A stretch of 25,766 nucleotides of DNA from Fulvivirga aurantia. Lineage in GTDB: Bacteria; Bacteroidota; Bacteroidia; Cytophagales; Cyclobacteriaceae. The notes beneath the pieces are model-generated. The model was not told the origin of the DNA. It did no database searches and saw only the letters and a program-made list of their open reading frames with translations. Both the position numbers and the translations under genes were made by a program. Shown here one piece after another: positions 1 to 8,145 of the stretch (positions are counted from its first letter, which is position 1; each line of letters starts with the position of its first letter). The DNA is taken from NCBI RefSeq assembly GCF_009711475.1, contig NZ_SMMD01000944.1, positions 1 through 25,766 of the forward strand, given 5' to 3'.

Positions 1-12
1 AAATAGTGTATC

Positions 13-525
13 ATGAAAACATCTAACCAATGTATTAAAATCTTTGCCTTAATGGCACTAATTTGTCTGTCGAATCTTGGCTACAGCCAAAACACTGCCG
101 GAAATGAAAAAGTAAAAAGTCTCTTTCTACTTTCCCTGACAAGGCATGTTGAATGGCCTTCCGCAAAAAAGTCATTGACAATAGGCTTATTAGGAGAAGA
201 TCACCATCTACAGCAAAACCTTAAAAAACTCGCTACGGAAAGAAAATGTAGCAAAAAGATTAACATAACCACTTTTACATCAGCGTTTGATGTAAAAAAC
301 TGCGACATCTTATTCGTAACTAATCAGGGCATAGAAGAAGCCCTTCTGCTTGATGAACAACTTGCCAAAAACACCTTAGTTGTTACTGATAGTGACATCG
401 GTCAGGCCTTAGCTATTGTAAATAAAAATGGTCGATTGTCGTTTCAGGTAAACGAAGTTGCGATGGCAAAAACAAACTTTAAACTTTCCAGTGACATGTT
501 GGCCCTGGCCACACTCACTAAATAA
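13..525 (+). CDS. YfiR family (DUF4154) periplasmic protein
   Basis: 170 aa. An N-terminal signal peptide (hydrophobic residues about 9-22, then YSQ) predicts export to the periplasm. The mature part has the YfiR/DUF4154 layout: an early 'KVKSLFLLSLTRHVEWP' segment, a central 'CDILFV' strand, a 'LVVTDSD' strand, and a C-terminal segment ending in a 'KLSSDMLALA' helix. In Pseudomonas, YfiR represses the diguanylate cyclase YfiN in the periplasm; in Bacteroidota these proteins occur in varied contexts and a specific partner cannot be read here because the upstream neighbour lies outside the window. Two Cys (79 and 97) flank the central region. A strong terminator follows 18 nt after the stop, so this is the last gene of its transcript. 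Family call fairly sure, role unknown. Confidence 0.8.
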   Translation: MKTSNQCIKIFALMALICLSNLGYSQNTAGNEKVKSLFLLSLTRHVEWPSAKKSLTIGLLGEDHHLQQNLKKLATERKCSKKINITTFTSAFDVKNCDILFVTNQGIEEALLLDEQLAKNTLVVTDSDIGQALAIVNKNGRLSFQVNEVAMAKTNFKLSSDMLALATLTK

Positions 526-543
526 TTTCGTTTGATTTGGTTA

Positions 544-579
544 AACCGTCAGTGTGTAGCACTGGCGGTTTTTTATTTT
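544..579 (+). terminator. Rho-independent terminator after the YfiR-like gene
   Basis: An 11-bp stem (AACCGTCAGTG with CACTGGCGGTT, including one G-U pair) around the loop TGTAG is followed by TTTTATTTT. The T-tract overlaps the stop codon of the convergent RNA methyltransferase gene. On the opposite strand the tail has few T's, so it should mainly stop plus-strand transcription. Confidence 0.85.
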
Positions 580-1304
580 CTCCTGAAATTATCGCAAATA
601 ATGGCTGTAGCCATGGCTACATTTAATGATTCAGCTCCTCCAAATCGTGGAATAGAAATCTTATGATCTGCATGCTTTAACACCTCCTCAGAAACACCAT
701 TGGCCTCATTTCCCATGATAATTAAGCCTGTCTGACTCAATTCAGCAGTATGGATATTATTACCATCCATCATTGCGGTATATTTTACCAGAGAACTTTT
801 CTTTAGGTATTCTTCAAGATTGGTGTAGAATGTATTCACCCTTAAAAATGAGCCTTTACTTGCAGCTATCACTTTAGGGTTGTATAGATCAACAGTTTTG
901 GTCGATGCGATAATTTTATCAATTCCGTACCAATCGGCAATACGAATTATAGTCCCCAGATTGCCTGGATCATTGATATCATCCAAAACGAGGGCTAACT
1001 CATTATCTACTTCAAGCCATGTATTAGGCTTTTGGTGAAGCACAGCTAGTGCACCATCATTAGTTTTGAAGCTGCCTATCGCTGCAAGTTCTTTTTTTGA
1101 CACTTTCTCGATATTGAAAGTCGTGCTATCGATTTCATGCCTTTGATAAAACTCTTCGGTGCCTACCAATAACTCTACAGTAAAATCACTAGTAATTGCT
1201 TCTAAAACACTTTTTTCACCCTCTACCACAAACAATTCTTCTTGTTTCCTGTATTTTTTTAATTGCAGTGATTTGATGAACTTCGCGGTTGCTTTCGTTA
1301 ACAT
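573..1304 (-). CDS. TrmH/SpoU family RNA 2'-O-methyltransferase
   Basis: 243 aa from the start chosen here. A SPOUT methyltransferase that transfers a methyl group from SAM to a ribose 2'-OH of rRNA or tRNA in the cytoplasm. N-terminal substrate-binding domain: 'KKYRKQEELFVVEGEKSVLEA', a split signature of RlmB-like enzymes. The C-terminal knot domain carries the three SpoU motifs: 'NDPGNLGTIIRIADWYG', 'IIMGNEANGVSEE' and 'IPRFGGAESLNVAMATA'. The open frame continues 11 codons upstream (to 1337), but that would overlap the divergent tamL start. The ATG at 1304 begins 'MLTKATAKFIKSLQ', typical for the family, so it is preferred. It is divergent from tamL, an arrangement I recall as common in Bacteroidota. 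The exact target nucleotide cannot be deduced. Confidence 0.85.
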   Translation of the reverse strand: MLTKATAKFIKSLQLKKYRKQEELFVVEGEKSVLEAITSDFTVELLVGTEEFYQRHEIDSTTFNIEKVSKKELAAIGSFKTNDGALAVLHQKPNTWLEVDNELALVLDDINDPGNLGTIIRIADWYGIDKIIASTKTVDLYNPKVIAASKGSFLRVNTFYTNLEEYLKKSSLVKYTAMMDGNNIHTAELSQTGLIIMGNEANGVSEEVLKHADHKISIPRFGGAESLNVAMATAIICDNFRRK

Positions 1305-1319
1305 AATAAACTCTAAACG

Positions 1320-3731
1320 TTGAGGAGATACCGACACATAACCCTCCTACCCATTTTTTTACTACTACTTTCGGGTTGTCTGGGCTCCAAATATCTGAAA
1401 GAAGACGAAAAACTACTGTATAAACAAAAAATTAAAGCTACAGATAAGGTAAATAAGGAAGAGCTTGCTCAGCTTTATATCCAGCGCCCCAACAGACAAT
1501 TTCCTCTCATTCCTTTCTCGCCCTATGTATGGTTTTATTACCATGGCATAAAGCGATACGATACTGAAAAATACCAGCAAAATAAGGAAGAAATACGGGC
1601 CAAATACAATGAAAAAATAGCTGAGGCTGAAAAAGAGAGTAAGAAAAATAAGCTTGAACGCAGAAAGCGAAAAAAAATAGCCAAGCAAAATAAAAATATA
1701 CAGGAAGGTAATGTTTGGATGAGGTGGGGTGAGCCGATTTCAGTATACGACTCTACACAAATGGCTCAAACTGAGGACCGTTTTTATCTTTACCTGAGTT
1801 CTAAGGGTTATTTTAAGGCTGAAGTAAATGCCGAAGCCAAAACTTCCGGTAAGAGGGTGTCTGTAACTTATAATATCAAACCGAAAGAGCCTTACATCCT
1901 TGATACAATTTTTTACCAGACGAGTGACTCGGCCATTTTCGAATTGTTAGAGGCTAATGATGAAGAGAGCCTATTAGAAGTTGGTGAAAATTACGACCAA
2001 TCGAACCTCACGCAGGAGCGTGAACGCTTAGATTTATTACTTAAAGACAATGGCTACTTCGATTTTAGCAGGCAATACATAAACTTCGATGTAGACACTT
2101 CTTATTTAGGGTATCAAAAAGTGGCCATACGTACTACTATTAAAAACCCTTCCGTTGGAGAGCATAGAGTATTTCATGTCGACTCCATCAATTTCGTTAC
2201 AGATGCAAATATCACAGGGTTGCCAGACTCCCTTCGTATGACAGAGACGTATGATGGCATTACTTATCGCTTTTTTGACAGGCAATACAACAAAAAAGTA
2301 CTAAGCCGAAGGGTGTTTATTGAAAAAGACAGCCTTTACAACAAAACCAATACATTTGACACACAACGTCAGTTGGCCAACCTGGACATGTTTAGGTTCA
2401 TAAACATAAATTATGACTCTTTAGGCGGCAAGCTCGTAGCCAATATCTATACAAGCCCTCTAAAGCGTTATCAGTGGTCAAACGAAGTGGGTATAAATGT
2501 AACGCAAGGATTTCCAGGGCCATTTTACAACCTGTCTTTCAAAAAAAGGAACCTCTTTGGTGGGTTAGAAACACTCGATCTCAACGGCCGTATCGGCATT
2601 GAAGGTGTGGCTCCGGCTACAGAAGTACAAGAAGTATACTCTAGTGTTGAAGCCGGTGCCAATGCCACGCTTACATTCCCGCAATTTATCTTACCCATAA
2701 GTGCACAAGCCAAACAACGCTTAGGTAAAATAAACCCTAAAACCAGGCTACAGGCCGGTTATACGTATACAGACAGACCAGAATACAACCGAGAAAACTT
2801 AAACTTTAATACCACTTACTCATGGCAAAATCTCGGAAAGGCGCTTTATCAATTTACTTTGACAGATGTGAGTTTGATTGAATCGAACTTATCGGCAGAT
2901 TTCAATGATATTTTAAAAAACCTGGAAAGTAGAGGCAATCGACTCATAAATTCATTTAAGCCATCTTTTGTAAGTAGTATGCATTTCACTGCTACGTGGA
3001 ATTTTAATCGATACGGCCTTAATTTTAACAATTCATCATTTTTTAGAGTGTTTGTAGAAAGTGGCGGTACAATGCTCAATGTTGTAAACCCTTATCACTT
3101 TATAGACGAGGATCTGGAAACCTATAAATTCATCAAGCTCAATGCTGATTACCGAAAGATTCATCCTATCAATAACAATACAACAGTTGCCTACCGCATT
3201 AACGGTGGGTTAGCAAAACCATACAGCGGTGATGATGTACTACCCTACGAAAAGTACTTTTTTGCCGGTGGTAGTAGTGGAATAAGAGCCTGGAGACCCA
3301 GACGTTTAGGGCCGGGAAATTATGTCAGAATTGACACGACCACCAACCTCGTAAGCTACGATTTTGAACAGCAGGGAGAGATATTGCTGGAAGGCAGTGT
3401 TGAGCTTAGAAAAAACCTAATTGGCTTCATAGATTATGCCCTATTCGTTGATTTTGGTAATATCTGGACCATTAACCCGGATCCGGCAAGACCCGGCTCA
3501 AGTTTTAAACTCGATAGCTTTTTAAATGAAATAGCGATAGGTTCAGGCGTTGGCCTTCGTTTTGACTTCTCATTTCTTGTACTAAGGCTAGATGCCGGAA
3601 TAAAAATCTACGATCCGGCCAGAGCTCCTGGAAAGCGCTTTATACTCAACGATGGCTTTCATGATGCACCGTTTACTCCAGAAGCAGCTGAACCTGTGGT
3701 GTTTAATATAGGTATTGGATATCCTTTCTAA
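1320..3731 (+). CDS. tamL: TamL-type BamA/TamA family outer-membrane lipoprotein
   Basis: 803 aa Omp85-superfamily protein. The start is TTG: an in-frame TAA lies at 1314-1316 and no ATG fits. Residues 2-20 form a lipoprotein signal (RRY, a Leu/Ile-rich core, then LLSGC with Cys20 as the lipidated residue). A Lys/Glu-rich, probably helical segment lies around residues 90-130. POTRA-like domains follow to about residue 385, then a C-terminal 16-strand-type barrel with the '(F)AGGSSGIRAWRPRRLGPG' element typical of Omp85 barrels and a terminal beta-signal ending in Phe ('FNIGIGYPF'). TamL is the Bacteroidota counterpart of TamA, presumed to act with a TamB-like inner-membrane protein in outer-membrane assembly; no tamB is in this window. 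Start codons of tamL and the divergent methyltransferase are 15 nt apart, so each promoter must lie inside the other gene. Confidence 0.85.
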   Translation: MRRYRHITLLPIFLLLLSGCLGSKYLKEDEKLLYKQKIKATDKVNKEELAQLYIQRPNRQFPLIPFSPYVWFYYHGIKRYDTEKYQQNKEEIRAKYNEKIAEAEKESKKNKLERRKRKKIAKQNKNIQEGNVWMRWGEPISVYDSTQMAQTEDRFYLYLSSKGYFKAEVNAEAKTSGKRVSVTYNIKPKEPYILDTIFYQTSDSAIFELLEANDEESLLEVGENYDQSNLTQERERLDLLLKDNGYFDFSRQYINFDVDTSYLGYQKVAIRTTIKNPSVGEHRVFHVDSINFVTDANITGLPDSLRMTETYDGITYRFFDRQYNKKVLSRRVFIEKDSLYNKTNTFDTQRQLANLDMFRFININYDSLGGKLVANIYTSPLKRYQWSNEVGINVTQGFPGPFYNLSFKKRNLFGGLETLDLNGRIGIEGVAPATEVQEVYSSVEAGANATLTFPQFILPISAQAKQRLGKINPKTRLQAGYTYTDRPEYNRENLNFNTTYSWQNLGKALYQFTLTDVSLIESNLSADFNDILKNLESRGNRLINSFKPSFVSSMHFTATWNFNRYGLNFNNSSFFRVFVESGGTMLNVVNPYHFIDEDLETYKFIKLNADYRKIHPINNNTTVAYRINGGLAKPYSGDDVLPYEKYFFAGGSSGIRAWRPRRLGPGNYVRIDTTTNLVSYDFEQQGEILLEGSVELRKNLIGFIDYALFVDFGNIWTINPDPARPGSSFKLDSFLNEIAIGSGVGLRFDFSFLVLRLDAGIKIYDPARAPGKRFILNDGFHDAPFTPEAAEPVVFNIGIGYPF

Positions 3732-3752
3732 TACGTTACAAAAAGACGTTAT

Positions 3753-5879
3753 CTAATAATCAAGAAGGCTTTTGAGTACGGCTTCTACTTTTTCAGCGTT
3801 AGGTAGCATTTGTTTTTCAAGATCTACATTAAGCGGAATAGCCGGCAAATTAGCTGCACCTAAAGTTTGAACAGGTGCGTCAAGGTGCTCAAAACACTCT
3901 TTCGAAATTCTACCTGCAAGAGATTCTGCAAAAGAGTTCATTAAAGGCTCTTCTGTAAGTACAAAAGCTCGATTGTGCAACTCAACTCTCTCTTTGATCA
4001 TATCCCAATCAATCGGGTTAAGCGTTCTCAGGTCGAGTATTTCTACTCTACCCTTAAATGCTTTAGCAGCAGCTTTTGACCAATAAACGCCCATTCCGTA
4101 TGTAATAATTACAGCTGATTCGCCATTTTCAATGACCTCTTCATCAGCATTGAGCACGATATTGGCTTTGCCAAGAGGCACGATATACTCTTCATCGGGT
4201 TCGTGTGTTTTAGCATCACCTGTTCCCGGTACTTTAGACCAGTAAAGCCCTTTATGCTCTAACATCACCACAGGATTCGGGTCATAATATGCGGCCTTCA
4301 TTAGACCTTTCATATCAGCAGCATTTGAAGGAAATACCACTTTTATACCCCTGATATTAAGCAACGTAGACTCAACACTACCAGAATGGTATGGACCACC
4401 CCCACCATAAGCACCGATAGGCACTCTAATTAATGACTGTATTGGAAACTTCCCCATTGATAGGTAACAGCTTTTAGAAAGCTCCTCCACTAGTTGGTTG
4501 ATGCCTGGCCATATGTAATCTGCAAATTGTATTTCTACGATAGCCTTAGCGCCTACGGCAGACATACCTGCTGTAGATCCTACAATATAGGCCTCCTGTA
4601 TTGGCGTGTTGAAAATTCTTTCGTCACCATATTTTTGAGCCAACGTAGCGGCCTCTCTGAATACACCACCGAGTGTGCCACCAACATCCTGACCATAAAA
4701 GAGAGCCTCAGGGTGTTTCTTTAAAATATCATCAACTGCATGAAGTGCTGCATCCACCATTACCGCTTTTTCAGCGCCTTTAGGCTTTCTTTCTCCTTTT
4801 TCCTCAACTATTGGTGTAGGAGCAAACTCATGCGTATCAAACTCTTCAGTAAGTGGATCTGGTGAGTTTAGTGCATACTCATAATCTTTAGCCACATTAT
4901 CTGCCGCTGCTTTTTTGATCTCTTCTAATGATTTTTTTGTTTCACCATTATTCAAAAGAAATTTCTCAAAAGCAGGTATAGGGTCTGTTGTTGAATGCAA
5001 CTTCAAATCTTCATCACCTCTGTACCATTCTTTTCTCACACCGGAAGTATGATGACCCAAAAGTGGACATTTAGCATGTACCAAAATAGGCCCTTTACGA
5101 TCTCTCACATGTTTGTACGCCTTTTGCATGCCTAAGTAAGAATCTTCAAAATCAGCACCGTTTACACGCATACGAGTCATGCCTTTAAAACCAGCCGCGA
5201 ACTCATAAGCATCCATGGCACGCATTTCTTTACCGGTGGCCGATATACCCCAATCATTGTCTTGTATCAGATATACAATTGGCATGTTTTTAAGAACTGC
5301 CATTTGAAAAGCCTCTGAAACCTCACCTTCGGTAACAGACCCATCGCCCAAAGAACAGAGCACAACAGGCTTTTCCTTACCTTTCAACAGCCCCTGACTT
5401 TCGAGGTATTTAAGACCATGCGCCATACCAGTTGCAGGAATAGCCTGCATCCCGGTTGCAGAACTCTGATGAGGTATAATTGGAAAACCGTCTCTTTTAA
5501 GTGAAGGATGCCCATAGTAAGTTCTTCCACCAGAAAAAGGGTCATCTTGTTTAGCCATGAGCTGCATCATCAACTCATAAGGCTGCATGCCAATACCTAA
5601 TAAGATTGATTCATCACGATAATAAAGGGAAGCGAAATCATGACTTTTCAATTGCATGCCTGCAGCTAACTGTATCGCTTCGTGTCCGCGAGAGGTACTG
5701 TGCACGTATTTACTGCAGATTTCTTTATTTTCATCATAAGTCTCAGCCATGCGCTTTGCTGAGCACATCAGCTCATAAGCTTTAAGCAAAATTTCCTTAT
5801 CAATTTTAGACTTAGAATTAGGCTTCGAACTTTTAGATTTATTAGGTGATTTTGTAGCTGGCATATGTGAAATTTGCAT
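3753..5879 (-). CDS. 2-oxoacid dehydrogenase E1, fused alpha and beta subunits
   Basis: 708 aa. Thiamine-diphosphate-dependent E1 that decarboxylates a 2-oxo acid and transfers the acyl group to lipoyl-E2. E1-alpha part about residues 27-345, with 'YYRDES' (86-91) and the ThDP/Mg motif GDGS (178-181) followed by DN (207-208). E1-beta part about 370-708, with 'LFYGQDVGGTLGGVFR', 'NTPIQEAYIVGSTAGM' and 'RVPIGAYGGGGPYHSGS'. The two are joined by a charged linker (about 345-370) and preceded by a Lys/Ser-rich leader of about 26 residues. The beta half resembles branched-chain 2-oxoacid dehydrogenase E1; substrate specificity (branched-chain versus pyruvate) is inference. No E2 or E3 gene is adjacent. 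A second possible ATG is at 5864 (Met6). The gene is divergent from hemF (89 nt between). Confidence 0.88.
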   Translation of the reverse strand: MQISHMPATKSPNKSKSSKPNSKSKIDKEILLKAYELMCSAKRMAETYDENKEICSKYVHSTSRGHEAIQLAAGMQLKSHDFASLYYRDESILLGIGMQPYELMMQLMAKQDDPFSGGRTYYGHPSLKRDGFPIIPHQSSATGMQAIPATGMAHGLKYLESQGLLKGKEKPVVLCSLGDGSVTEGEVSEAFQMAVLKNMPIVYLIQDNDWGISATGKEMRAMDAYEFAAGFKGMTRMRVNGADFEDSYLGMQKAYKHVRDRKGPILVHAKCPLLGHHTSGVRKEWYRGDEDLKLHSTTDPIPAFEKFLLNNGETKKSLEEIKKAAADNVAKDYEYALNSPDPLTEEFDTHEFAPTPIVEEKGERKPKGAEKAVMVDAALHAVDDILKKHPEALFYGQDVGGTLGGVFREAATLAQKYGDERIFNTPIQEAYIVGSTAGMSAVGAKAIVEIQFADYIWPGINQLVEELSKSCYLSMGKFPIQSLIRVPIGAYGGGGPYHSGSVESTLLNIRGIKVVFPSNAADMKGLMKAAYYDPNPVVMLEHKGLYWSKVPGTGDAKTHEPDEEYIVPLGKANIVLNADEEVIENGESAVIITYGMGVYWSKAAAKAFKGRVEILDLRTLNPIDWDMIKERVELHNRAFVLTEEPLMNSFAESLAGRISKECFEHLDAPVQTLGAANLPAIPLNVDLEKQMLPNAEKVEAVLKSLLDY

Positions 5880-5956
5880 TTTTAGGTGGTTTGCGAAGTT
5901 AAATAATTTAGAAAAAACTGCCGTATCATTACACCCAAATATTCAAAGTAAAACAA

Positions 5957-5964
5957 TAGCTTTG
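5957..5964 (+). promoter_or_regulatory. Candidate -7 box (TAGCTTTG) for hemF
   Basis: An exact match to the Bacteroidota -7 consensus TAnnTTTG ends only 4 nt before the hemF ATG. No TTG is visible at the usual -33 distance. If it is used, the transcript would begin at or very near the start codon. Confidence 0.4.
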
Positions 5965-5968
5965 CCCA

Positions 5969-6865
5969 ATGCTTACCAAAGAAAATATTGCTGATTGGTT
6001 CAAACAACTGCAAGATGACATCTGTCAGAAACTTGAAAAAACCGATTCGGTAGGGAAATTTAAACAAGATGAGTGGGAAAGACCAGGTGGTGGCGGTGGA
6101 AGATCAAGAGTACTCACCGAAGGAAAAATCATTGAAAAAGGAGGCGTAAACTTCTCTGCTGTTGAAGGTAAAACACCAGAAAAAATACTCAAAGCGCTGC
6201 ACTTAGATTCTGCAGATTTCTTTGCCACAGGGGTAAGCATCGTATTGCATCCACACAACCCTTTTGTACCCATTATTCACATGAATGTGAGATATTTTGA
6301 GATGTCGAATGGTGTTTGGTGGTTTGGCGGTGGAATAGACCTAACCCCGCATTACATCGATGAAGATGATGCCTCATTTTTTCACAAACAACTCAAAAAT
6401 GTATGTGACAAGCACGACAGCGATTATTATGACAAGTTCAAAAAATGGGCTGACGACTATTTCTACATAAAACATCGTAAAGAAACCCGTGGTATTGGTG
6501 GAATCTTTTTTGACAGACTCAATCAAGACTCTGGTAAGTCTAAAGAGGAGATTTTTGCTTTTGTACAAGACGTAGGCAAAACTTTTGCTCCGACTTACAC
6601 CCATTTTATGTCAAAAAATCACGATTTAGACTATAACGAAGACAATATAGCCTGGCAGAAACTACGGAGGGGCCGCTATGTAGAGTTTAATTTAGTTTGG
6701 GACAAAGGCACTAAGTTTGGCCTTGAAACAGATGGTAGAACTGAGTCTATCCTGATGAGCTTACCACCCCAAGCCAACTGGGAATATGACCACACACCGA
6801 TAGAAGGAAGCCAGGAAGAAGAAACATTAAAGCAATTAAAAAAAGGAATCGACTGGATAAACTGA
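5969..6865 (+). CDS. hemF: Oxygen-dependent coproporphyrinogen III oxidase
   Basis: 298 aa, full length for the family. HemF carries out the O2-dependent oxidative decarboxylation of coproporphyrinogen III to protoporphyrinogen IX in haem synthesis, in the cytosol as a homodimer. Diagnostic stretches: 'QDEWERPGGGGGRSRVL' (about 33-49), 'HMNVRYFE' (104-111), 'WWFGGGIDLTPHY' (117-129), 'HRKETRGIGGIFFD' (169-182) and near the C-terminus 'GRYVEFNLVWDKGTKFGL' and 'ESILMSLPPQANWEY'. The PAP2 gene starts 1 nt after its stop, indicating an operon. The identification is secure. Confidence 0.96.
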   Translation: MLTKENIADWFKQLQDDICQKLEKTDSVGKFKQDEWERPGGGGGRSRVLTEGKIIEKGGVNFSAVEGKTPEKILKALHLDSADFFATGVSIVLHPHNPFVPIIHMNVRYFEMSNGVWWFGGGIDLTPHYIDEDDASFFHKQLKNVCDKHDSDYYDKFKKWADDYFYIKHRKETRGIGGIFFDRLNQDSGKSKEEIFAFVQDVGKTFAPTYTHFMSKNHDLDYNEDNIAWQKLRRGRYVEFNLVWDKGTKFGLETDGRTESILMSLPPQANWEYDHTPIEGSQEEETLKQLKKGIDWIN

Positions 6866-6866
6866 T

Positions 6867-7436
6867 ATGTTTGAAACAATACTAGAATGGGATAGAGAGC
6901 TCTTTCTATTTCTAAATAGCCTACACAACCCAACCCTCGATACGATAATGTACTGGTATACCCAGAAGTATGTTTGGTTTCCGGTTTATGCAGTATTGAT
7001 ATTTTTTATCTTCAAGGAATATAAGTGGAAAGGTGTAGTGATGGTTTTGGCTGCGGCAGCTGCTGTTGGCCTGGCTGATTTCATTATTTCGGGAGTTATG
7101 AAGCCTTACTTTGAAAGATGGAGACCATCCCGTGACCCTTCTTTGGAAGGAATGGTTCATTTAGTGAATGAATACACAGGTGGTAAATTTGGTTTCGCAT
7201 CAGCTCATGCTGGCACGGCATTTAGCTTAGCCACATATACATTTCTAATCTTCCGCCACAAATACAAATGGGTCGGTCTGGTCTTTATTTGGTCGTTTAT
7301 TATGGCCTATACCAGGATATACCTTGGTGTTCATTACCCTGGCGATATCATTGTAGGTACTCTCATTGGAGTACTCCTTGGGTTCTTGTTTTATAAACTA
7401 GCGCAATGGATTTGTCAGAAGTATTGGAGTCATTAA
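6867..7436 (+). CDS. PAP2-family membrane phosphatase
   Basis: 189 aa integral membrane protein with about five to six hydrophobic segments. Phosphatase motifs: KPYFERWRP (K79 to P87, matching KxxxxxxRP); motif 2 as ASAH (111-114), where the usual sequence is PSGH but the catalytic His114 is kept; and motif 3 'TRIYLGVHYPGD' with R150, H156 and D160. Likely hydrolyses a lipid phosphate such as undecaprenyl pyrophosphate or phosphatidylglycerol phosphate; the substrate cannot be told from sequence. Coupled to hemF (1 nt gap). Its end overlaps the end of the convergent riboflavin synthase by 4 bp. Confidence 0.88.
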   Translation: MFETILEWDRELFLFLNSLHNPTLDTIMYWYTQKYVWFPVYAVLIFFIFKEYKWKGVVMVLAAAAAVGLADFIISGVMKPYFERWRPSRDPSLEGMVHLVNEYTGGKFGFASAHAGTAFSLATYTFLIFRHKYKWVGLVFIWSFIMAYTRIYLGVHYPGDIIVGTLIGVLLGFLFYKLAQWICQKYWSH

Positions 7437-8020
7437 CCCTGACGCATAAGCTTCTGCACATACTTACCTACTATATCAAATTCTAAATTGACGGTATCAC
7501 CCTTTTTAAGGGCCTTCATGTTGGTGTGCTCATAAGTGTAAGGTATAATCGCCACCGTAAAACTCGTGTCGGTAGAATTGAAGCAAGTAAGGCTAATGCC
7601 ATTTATCGTGATAGACCCTTTCTCAACGGTCACATTGCCTTTTATTGACTCATGCTCAATAGTAAATAACCAACTCCCCTCCTCCTCTACAATACTTTTT
7701 ACTTGACCAGTCTGGTCTACATGGCCCTGCACAATATGCCCATCAAAACGACCATTATTGAGCATGCATCGCTCGAGGTTTAGTTCATCTCCCGGCTTTA
7801 AATTGCCAAGGCTAGACTTGTCGAGCGTTTCTTTTATGGCAGTTACTCTATGTATATCATCATTTATAGCCACCACTGTAAGACAAACACCATTATGAGC
7901 CACACTTTGATCTATTTTAAGCTCTGTACTAATATCACTTCGAATATCGAAGTGTTTGTTAGTCCCTTCCGTCTCAATGGCGTGTACTTTGCCTAAAGCT
8001 TCTATAATTCCAGTAAACAT
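7433..8020 (-). CDS. ribE: Riboflavin synthase, alpha subunit
   Basis: 195 aa. Dismutates two 6,7-dimethyl-8-ribityllumazine molecules to riboflavin, as a cytoplasmic trimer. It begins with the family hallmark MFTGIIE and shows the internal duplication of two lumazine-binding barrels (about 1-87 and 88-195): 'VAHNGVCLTV' in the first is mirrored by 'ITINGISLTC' in the second. Other family elements are 'DGHIVQGHVDQTG' and the C-terminal 'NLEFDIVGKYVQKL'. It stands alone, away from other rib genes, under its own promoter. The naming ribE/ribC varies between species. Confidence 0.95.
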   Translation of the reverse strand: MFTGIIEALGKVHAIETEGTNKHFDIRSDISTELKIDQSVAHNGVCLTVVAINDDIHRVTAIKETLDKSSLGNLKPGDELNLERCMLNNGRFDGHIVQGHVDQTGQVKSIVEEEGSWLFTIEHESIKGNVTVEKGSITINGISLTCFNSTDTSFTVAIIPYTYEHTNMKALKKGDTVNLEFDIVGKYVQKLMRQG

Positions 8021-8043
8021 ATTGTCAGATTTGATAGGTGTTT

Positions 8044-8075
8044 CAAAGTTATTCGAAATTAAAAAAACAAACCAA
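8044..8075 (-). promoter_or_regulatory. Promoter for riboflavin synthase
   Basis: Read on the minus strand, TTG (complement of 8073-8075), a 21-bp spacer and TAACTTTG (complement of 8044-8051) match the Bacteroidota -33/-7 consensus exactly. The -7 box lies 23 nt upstream of the ribE ATG, giving a short leader. No room for an FMN riboswitch and none seen. Confidence 0.7.
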
Positions 8076-8101
8076 GGTGCAACCTTTTTGTTTTTAATTA
8101 G

Positions 8102-8125
8102 GTTTATATTATAAACTACTTTACA
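8102..8125 (+). promoter_or_regulatory. Operator-like palindrome plus -7-like box, site 1
   Basis: GTTTATATTATAAAC (8102-8116) is a 7+1+7 palindrome, immediately followed by TACTTTACA, which resembles the Bacteroidota -7 element TAnnTTTG. The same 24-bp arrangement recurs at 9021-9044. It lies 29 nt before the membrane-protein gene whose operon includes a winged-helix regulator, so autoregulation is the likely use (inference). Confidence 0.6.
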
Positions 8126-8145
8126 TTTATAAAAAAAGATCGATC

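Noticed and set aside
1413..1688. Hydrophobic minus-strand open frame (91 codons)
   Set aside because: It is antisense to the Lys-rich part of tamL, and AAA/GAA codons read in reverse give Phe/Leu-rich peptides; no independent signal.
3732..3752. Terminator between tamL and the E1 gene
   Set aside because: The repeated ACGTTA is a direct repeat and does not form a useful hairpin with a T-tract.
7437..8145. FMN riboswitch upstream of riboflavin synthase
   Set aside because: The leader from the promoter to the ATG is only about 20 nt, and no conserved RFN-type sequence is seen.
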